Source of the DNA: Pseudomonadota bacterium
GTDB taxonomy: Bacteria; Pseudomonadota; Gammaproteobacteria; JAKAQQ01
Direction: 5' to 3'
Assembly (NCBI GenBank): GCA_021852325.1
Contig: JAJZNM010000032.1
Coordinates: 1 to 10,644 of the forward strand
Length of the DNA stretch: 10,644 nt
Numbering within the stretch: the first letter of the stretch is position 1; every line of letters starts with the position of its first letter. Below are positions 7,201 to 10,644 of the stretch, piece by piece. Position numbers and translations under genes: made by a program. The notes under the pieces are model-generated. The model saw nothing but the letters and a program-made list of their open reading frames with translations. It was not told the origin of the DNA and made no database searches.

Positions 7201-7475
7201 GCGAGATGCCATTCGCGGCCCGATCGCGAGATCAGGGGTTTTGGGGCTTTCCGTTCACCCCCTTTGCGCGAAAGGGCACGTGCCAGCTGGGTCAGCGGAT
7301 CGGACCGGAATGGACGGCTTCGGAGCACTTCCTGCCGTGGCACACTCGATGGGCCGAGCTCGCGCTGGAGGGTTTCGCTGACTGCAAGGATCGATCCGTT
7401 CGCAGCAGAAACGATGAGCCAGCCATCCTGCTGGCCTGACTGTTGCTGAGGGGTATCCCCGCTCAGATCGCCCAT
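4299..7475 (-). CDS. Multi-PAS GGDEF-EAL protein, probable c-di-GMP phosphodiesterase
   Basis: A 1058-residue signalling protein with no clear membrane segment, so probably cytosolic. The N-terminal 235 residues look like two worn PAS-like units (about 15-110 and 130-235). Three clearer PAS domains follow at about 247-365, 372-490 and 501-615, each ending in a PAC-like IRDLTEER, LVDVGERK or LVDITERK. The GGDEF domain (about 620-785) keeps HDPLTELPNR and D665..FK..ND, but its signature at 704-708 is ESAEF, so cyclase activity should be lost. The EAL domain (about 800-1050) has E832-A-L, N893, E925-I-T-E, D955-D956-F-G-T-G-Y, K976, E1012 and QGYLFS, which looks catalytically complete. It probably cleaves c-di-GMP under control of the PAS sensors and may sense GTP through the dead GGDEF domain. 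The ATG at 7475 has only a modest GGTGAG upstream. It lies about 200 bp downstream of the protease gene on the same strand. Confidence 0.93.
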   Translation of the reverse strand: MGDLSGDTPQQQSGQQDGWLIVSAANGSILAVSETLQRELGPSSVPRQEVLRSRPFRSDPLTQLARALSRKGGERKAPKPLISRSGREWHLAADPERLIFGRDAALLVHLVSKTPAPNVSASWTPAPEGLPPRCEVTRSGHLVQSNQAFIDLFNAGTPAELADWLSECEIPWFAGEGVDSEQASALIRRAPYGPVGLLFVDLSGRHREVVASSLPLPAAGTSSEPHVEVRFLDLSSHIGQEQELATLRERYQVLVEHSQDGVFVTHEGRYLYVNQTYADMLGYTREEMEGVSFLHFIAQEDHARMEAIWRERQAGHWETTTYEISLCKKDGVSRVLASVRSGPIYFNGQLASTGTIRDLTEERKTARALSRMQRDYQAIFENSLIGIYQSTPEGRFRTANQALADMLGYESASALIENVQHVANLFQDPSDRQALNDRLDQEGHVSGLELRLRRRDGKPLIVEVSARAVRHQNGTLAFYEGSLVDVGERKRTEEALLQSERRYRSLVETSHVGVFINEGGSYTYVNQAFANMLGFTPEELVGRHYREIVAGEQLAWADERFSNLLLGLVDLDSSEWTFLHRDHRTRKIALVSMQKLEGATHLVIMGTLVDITERKVVENRLLHQARHDPLTELPNRVHFSERLEHAIRDFHADRKPYAVLLIEVDAFKLVNDSLGHAAGDELLVLVARRLQESVSKDAVVSRHESAEFAVLLLSFQSLARVREIAEQIRAVMSRRFHILDREVYTSIHVGIALGDESYQSSVEVLRDADTALSATKLQGRQSCAVFDQQMRNEVVRRLTLETALRSGLIRQEFQVRYQPIVELASGVPIGFEALLRWQPPQSDLIAPQVFLSVAEETGLIIPIGVSCLRQVCETVGQWKRQYTAARELSVNFNLSHRQFIDPLFWDLLTTALHENDFPPEYFQVEITENVLLEQDPSLWLQFEKLLRIGVKLALDDFGTGYSSLSYLHDLPLNSLKIDRSFTLDLMDNPRHQTIVQSILRLATDLDLCSVVEGIEDHRQLDAVRAAGARYGQGYLFSPALSAGEFQETLKKGLGFPVV

Positions 7476-7573
7476 CGCTCACCGCCCTCGCCCTGATCAT
7501 TATGACCGCGGTCGGCTCCCGCAAGACCTCTAACCCCGCCATTTGCGTCAGCCTAAAGCGGCGCCTTACCGCT

Positions 7574-7582
7574 ATCCTAGCA
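7574..7582 (-). promoter_or_regulatory. Candidate extended -10 promoter for the PAS-GGDEF-EAL gene
   Basis: TGCTAGGAT on the minus strand fits an extended -10 (TGnTAnnAT), about 100 bp before the ATG. The -35 region is poor. A partial FNR-like match (TCAT-N4-ATCA) lies near 7490-7502, but with too many mismatches to call. The rest of 7476-7676 holds only the hairpin listed next. Confidence 0.3.
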
Positions 7583-7632
7583 TGGCCTGATCGGGTGAAC
7601 GCGAGCGTGGGCCGACCCTAGAGAAGACCCGG

Positions 7633-7651
7633 GCCCGGCATCCCGCCGGGC
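7633..7651 (-). terminator. Hairpin downstream of the protease gene
   Basis: On the minus strand GCCCGGC-GGGAT-GCCGGGC gives a perfect 7-bp all-GC stem 25 bp after the protease stop. It is followed by CCGGGTCTTCTC, which is only weakly T-rich, so it is a plausible but imperfect intrinsic terminator between the protease gene and the EAL gene. Confidence 0.5.
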
Positions 7652-7676
7652 GTGGATCGGATGGCCGGTGGGAGGA

Positions 7677-9719
7677 TCAGGATGCGGCCGAGTGGCGACG
7701 CCGTCTCACGCGGATACCGGATAGCAGCACGGCCGCGAACAGCAGGAGTGTCAGAGGATCCACTCCACCTCCACCTCCACCTCCGCCGCCACTACTGCCA
7801 CCACTGCCACTCCCACCGCTGCCGCTGCTCCCCACATTGATCGTGGCGGTGAGTTCGGGATTACAGGCTGCCTCACCGCTCGGGGTCAGTTTCGCGAGAC
7901 AGGGGACTCCCGCACCATAGCTGTTGCTCGCCCCGGTTGCAGGCGCCCCTCCCGGCAGGCTCGCCTCATCCGTCACGGTCGTCTCCGGGTTCTGACCCGG
8001 CTCATGCTGCATCAGGAGAGCCAAGAGTGCGGCGATATGCGGTCCAGCCGCAGAGGTCCCAAAGAAGGGTGAGGTAAAGCTTCCGACCGGATTGATGGTC
8101 ACCCCATCCACACCGGTAATGTCCGGTTTGGGGATGAAGAACTGACTTGGCGTGGTGCTCGTGAGCGACGAGTATTCGAACTCGACAGGGCCGGTCGAAC
8201 TGAACGGCTCAATGGTCGCGGTGGCACTTCCGACCTGGTAGACATCCATTGCACCCGCCGTGTACTCCTCGGGCAACGCAGACTGTCCGTAAATGCTCCC
8301 GAAGGGCGAGTTCGGTGTGAGCGTCACGGCATTCGACGCCTGAGAACCCGTGATCAGCTTGAGCTGGCCACTCGGATTCGTGCCATTGCGTAGGAGCACT
8401 TCGATGTAAAGCGTCTCGGCCGAGCTGGTCGTGTTCTGGTAGCTGTTGCCCTGCACGGGATTCGGTCCCGGACTCGTGCCCGGCGTCGTTGAAAAAGTGC
8501 AGCCATTCGAATCCAGTTGCGTCCCCTGATTGCAGGCCACGATTTTCCCCGTCGTTGCCGGATTTCCGTTGTAAACCACAACATCATAATCCCCGACTGG
8601 GCTCTCCCACGGATCCGCCCATTCGAGGATCCAGTAGTCGGTGTCGTTGGATTGCAAGGAGGCCCGGGCGTACGTATCGGGATTGCTGGAGGTTCCGAAA
8701 TTGTTGGCTTCCGTGTAGGTGACGCCATTCAGGGTGAGCGGGGTCTGGAGCGTGACCGGAGTCCAGGTGCCCTGCCAATAGGCCCCGTTGTCGTTGCCGG
8801 CCGCCGTCACCAGATGCACGCTGGGATTGGATTCGGCAAACTGCGCAACCCCGGTTGCAAACTGCCCGTTCTGGAACATGGCTACACCCGGAAATCCGAG
8901 GTCATCGACGATGATGTTCGCCTTGAAGCCCGTCCCCTCAAAATCACTCAGGCAGGACAGAAATTGCACATCGGTCGATGGACCGCAGAAGCCGAGGTCA
9001 ACCCCGGGAGCGGAGTCATAGACGATCTGCATCATTGCCGAACCTTCATTACCCGAGGAACCATACGTCTTGTCGTTCGGATCGATGAAAATGTTGCTGG
9101 GCAGATATCCGGCACTCACGTCCGTCTCATAGCTCTGTGCGCCATCCGAGATGACCCCCACGTGGATGCCGGCGCCGGTTGCACCCGTGGCATTCGCATA
9201 GGCCACAGCCCCCAGGGCATTGGATCCGGCGGTGTCATAGTTCGGAGGATTGGATGACCGGGACACGACTCGACGGACGATGGCGTAATGGGGAACCGTG
9301 ATCGAGAGGAGTCCGGGCAGGGAGGATGTCTCCGGAAGATTCCCGGGCGGCAACCACATCTCCACGACGGCATTGTAGGGATCCGAAACCACGCCCTGGG
9401 CACCGAGGGCGGAGGTCAGGACCGCCGGATCCGGTCGTTCGGCACGGTGGGCAAACGTCAGGTCGACCTCAACCTCGCCATCGAGATTCCAGCGCACCTC
9501 GCCCGGAACCGTTCCGAGTGCTTGCTGAACGAGCGTCTCCGTGATGCCCTGATCGCGCGCGCGTGTCAGGCTCCCTCTTGCGTCCACCACCTGGGCCAGG
9601 TGACGCAAGCCGGGACCGATCTTCATGAGATCCGGCAGGGATCCGGATTGGGCATCGACCCGTGAGATTGGGACCAGGGACAAGCCCGTCAAGGCAACAA
9701 CCCAGAGCAACGATTTCAT
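7677..9719 (-). CDS. Secreted S8 (subtilisin-like) protease with Glu at the His position and a GlyGly-CTERM-like tail
   Basis: A 680-residue exported protease. The signal peptide ends near VDA|Q24. A propeptide spans about 25-150 and ends in EMWLPPG (120-126) and TVPHYAIVRR. The catalytic core begins with GAGIHVGVISDG, giving Asp192. The segment holding the second active residue reads GNEGSAMMQIVYDSAPG, with Glu225 where subtilisin has His in HGT. VDDLGF (271-276) follows, then TAAGND with Asn309 as oxyanion Asn, and FFGTSAAGPHIAALLAL with Ser556. A large insert (about 312-480) lies between them, with C396 and C407 possibly bonded. Residues 630-652 are Gly/Ser rich, followed by VDPLTLLLFAAVLLSGIR and RRRR: a GlyGly-CTERM-like (rhombosortase-type) sorting signal. 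AGGAG ten bases before the ATG overlaps the stop of the lipoprotein gene 13 bp upstream, so the two are co-transcribed. Family is strong; Ser-Glu-Asp chemistry is inferred. Confidence 0.92.
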   Translation of the reverse strand: MKSLLWVVALTGLSLVPISRVDAQSGSLPDLMKIGPGLRHLAQVVDARGSLTRARDQGITETLVQQALGTVPGEVRWNLDGEVEVDLTFAHRAERPDPAVLTSALGAQGVVSDPYNAVVEMWLPPGNLPETSSLPGLLSITVPHYAIVRRVVSRSSNPPNYDTAGSNALGAVAYANATGATGAGIHVGVISDGAQSYETDVSAGYLPSNIFIDPNDKTYGSSGNEGSAMMQIVYDSAPGVDLGFCGPSTDVQFLSCLSDFEGTGFKANIIVDDLGFPGVAMFQNGQFATGVAQFAESNPSVHLVTAAGNDNGAYWQGTWTPVTLQTPLTLNGVTYTEANNFGTSSNPDTYARASLQSNDTDYWILEWADPWESPVGDYDVVVYNGNPATTGKIVACNQGTQLDSNGCTFSTTPGTSPGPNPVQGNSYQNTTSSAETLYIEVLLRNGTNPSGQLKLITGSQASNAVTLTPNSPFGSIYGQSALPEEYTAGAMDVYQVGSATATIEPFSSTGPVEFEYSSLTSTTPSQFFIPKPDITGVDGVTINPVGSFTSPFFGTSAAGPHIAALLALLMQHEPGQNPETTVTDEASLPGGAPATGASNSYGAGVPCLAKLTPSGEAACNPELTATINVGSSGSGGSGSGGSSGGGGGGGGGVDPLTLLLFAAVLLSGIRVRRRRHSAAS
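7764..7789 (-). repeat. GGAGGT tandem repeat encoding the poly-Gly linker
   Basis: Near-perfect GGT/GGA codon repeats on the minus strand, part of a longer Gly/Ser-coding stretch reaching about 7835. The coding strand has many GG runs and could form a two-tier quadruplex. Such tracts also change length easily, here always within a flexible linker. Confidence 0.5.
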
Positions 9720-9732
9720 GTTTGTGGAACTC

Positions 9733-10182
9733 CTAGTGATGAATCATGGCATAGTGGGGGAAACGCACACCCTGCACGGCAGGCTTCCGGGCGAGCCTGA
9801 AAACGATGCGTGCCGGGATCCACGCCTCGAAAAGGTGATCCGAACGGGCCTCGGCAATCACTCGCCCGTGTCTTTCGACAACCCATCGAATCGTCTGAGC
9901 GAAAGCGCCGGGGCGAACCACGGTCACGAGATCGATCCGGCCACGTCGATCGACACGCCAGGCGAACGGGCGGCTCAGGGTGGCCGGGTTCGCGCCCCGG
10001 TCAACCCGGGCCAGAACCTCATGGGTCAGGCGGCTGATGGGGGCAATCAAACGGGTCCGTTTGCTCGCAGGCATGCTGCCTTGAGCCATACACCCACCGA
10101 GGGCGAGAAAAACGATCGGCAGGACCCGTATCGAGATGATACGGGCGGCAGCCAAACGGGATGGGGGTCCGCTACTCTGCAC
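9733..10182 (-). CDS. Putative lipoprotein resembling the propeptide of the adjacent protease
   Basis: A 149-residue product of no named family. The N-terminus is basic (RLAAARIISIR), then hydrophobic (VLPIVFLAL), and ends in the lipobox LGGC with C31; Met at +2 favours the outer membrane. The rest has no membrane segment. Residues 75-149 align with residues 77-150 of the neighbouring protease, its propeptide, with about one gap. Shared positions are W75, D78, D84-L85, E119-x-W121-(I/L)-P123, P134 and P142-H-Y-A-(M/I)-(I/V), and the protein stops where the propeptide should be cut. It may fold or inhibit the protease in trans. I chose GTG 10182 (AAGGA ten bases upstream) because the ATG at 10224 lies inside the predicted -10 and further upstream codons precede the promoter. 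The stop codon lies in the protease's Shine-Dalgarno. Gene reality is fairly secure; the start and function are less so. Confidence 0.75.
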   Translation of the reverse strand: MQSSGPPSRLAAARIISIRVLPIVFLALGGCMAQGSMPASKRTRLIAPISRLTHEVLARVDRGANPATLSRPFAWRVDRRGRIDLVTVVRPGAFAQTIRWVVERHGRVIAEARSDHLFEAWIPARIVFRLARKPAVQGVRFPHYAMIHH

Positions 10183-10222
10183 CGGCCCTGTTTCCTTCGT
10201 GACCACGTCCTTCGTGATTCGC

Positions 10223-10251
10223 ATATTAATATACTTGAGGCAACACGACAA
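10223..10251 (-). promoter_or_regulatory. Sigma-70-type promoter for the lipoprotein-protease pair
   Basis: On the minus strand TTGTCG (10251-10246), an exact 17-bp spacer, then TAATAT (10228-10223). Transcription would start near 10216, about 34 nt before the lipoprotein GTG. The -10 lies inside a perfect 10-bp AT palindrome, ATATTAATAT (10223-10232). This is the best-spaced promoter in the window. Confidence 0.6.
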
Positions 10252-10257
10252 CACTGG

Positions 10258-10292
10258 CCGACCGGATCGCCAGCCTAGCCGGAATCCGTCGG
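10258..10292 (-). terminator. Imperfect hairpin after aroA
   Basis: On the minus strand CCGAC-GGAT...ATCC-GGTCGG can form a bulged stem just after the aroA stop and before the lipoprotein promoter. No U-run follows, so termination here is only plausible from position. Confidence 0.3.
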
Positions 10293-10306
10293 GGTGAAAT
10301 GGCAGA

Positions 10307-10644
10307 CTATCCGGTTTCATTCGTCAAGAGCCGTCCAAGCATCTGCCAGAACCTGGGACATGATTTTGCCACAGCGTCCTCACCCTGGATGCCGAGCCCC
10401 GGCTTGGCCAGTGCAAGCAGGGCAAAACTCATGGCCAGCCGATGATCTCCGTGCGCATCGAGCGTACAGGTCCGGAGCCGCCCGCCCCCTTCGATCCGGA
10501 GGCTATCCGGCCCGGCTTGGACGCGCAAGCCTGCCCGGTTGAGTTCGCCTGCGAGATCACCCAGTCGGTCCGATTCCTTGTAACGGAGGTGCCCAATCCC
10601 GGTCAGTGTGGTGGTACCCCGTGGAACCAAGGCCGCGAGGACCG
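10307..10644 (-). CDS. aroA: 3-phosphoshikimate 1-carboxyvinyltransferase (EPSP synthase), C-terminal part (5' end off the right edge)
   Basis: The last ~112 codons of EPSP synthase, which joins phosphoenolpyruvate to shikimate-3-phosphate in aromatic amino acid synthesis, in the cytosol. The visible end carries the family signatures in order: RGTTTLTGIGHLRYKESDRL, with the KESDR motif whose Lys and Arg contact substrate; a GDHRLAM motif; and AKSCPRFWQML near the end. This corresponds to the closing part of the second lobe. The reading frame stays open to the window edge, so the start and the first three quarters lie outside. An internal TTG at 10630 is not a start. The lipoprotein gene downstream on the same strand has its own promoter, so an operon link is unlikely. 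Confidence 0.95.
   Translation of the reverse strand, partial: VLAALVPRGTTTLTGIGHLRYKESDRLGDLAGELNRAGLRVQAGPDSLRIEGGGRLRTCTLDAHGDHRLAMSFALLALAKPGLGIQGEDAVAKSCPRFWQMLGRLLTNETG

Noticed and set aside
7489..7502. FNR-like site before the PAS-GGDEF-EAL gene
   Set aside because: Only seven of ten consensus positions match and the first half-site is poor.
8517..9257. A 246-codon plus-strand frame inside the protease gene
   Set aside because: It is antisense to a well-supported protease, with no signal or domain of its own.

Overview
The window is GC-rich (about 60% by eye) and densely coded. It looks like a chromosomal segment of a proteobacterium, most likely a gammaproteobacterium. The signs are a hemN-fnr pair whose FNR keeps all four cluster cysteines and the E..SR recognition residues, a small RRM-type RNA-binding protein with a Gly/Arg tail, a PAS-GGDEF-EAL signalling protein, and a secreted protease with a GlyGly-CTERM-like tail. 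I saw no insertion sequence, phage gene, CRISPR array, tRNA or rRNA. Both ends cut genes: a GltD-like FAD oxidoreductase on the left and aroA on the right.

Left part (1-2739): the N-terminal part of a minus-strand GltD-like iron-sulfur/FAD oxidoreductase diverges from hemN (oxygen-independent coproporphyrinogen III oxidase), which is followed by fnr. A near-consensus FNR box (TTGATCCAGATCAT, 495-508) is centred 41.5 bp before the start site predicted from a -10-like hexamer. This is class II activator geometry, so FNR made by the downstream gene probably switches on hemN when oxygen is low.

Middle part (2740-7475): a perfect 14-bp hairpin separates fnr from a convergent RRM protein gene. The RRM gene diverges from a secreted, very basic W/Y/H/R-rich protein of unknown function, and the 204-bp divergent spacer carries several short inverted repeats. 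A large minus-strand PAS-GGDEF-EAL protein follows. Its EAL site looks intact, but its GGDEF motif is degraded to ESAEF, so it is probably a c-di-GMP phosphodiesterase or sensor.

Right part (7476-10644): a putative lipoprotein and a secreted S8 (subtilisin-like) protease form a tight minus-strand pair behind a good sigma-70-type promoter (TTGTCG-N17-TAATAT). The protease has Glu where subtilisins have the catalytic His, and it ends in a Gly-rich linker, hydrophobic helix and RRRR tail. The most notable observation is that the lipoprotein's C-terminal ~75 residues align, with about one gap, to the propeptide of the neighbouring protease (W..D.....DL, E.W(I/L)P, PHYA(M/I)(I/V)), and the lipoprotein stops where the propeptide should end. 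The pair may therefore be a protease with a separately encoded, membrane-anchored propeptide-like partner (inhibitor or folding chaperone). The 3' end of aroA closes the window.
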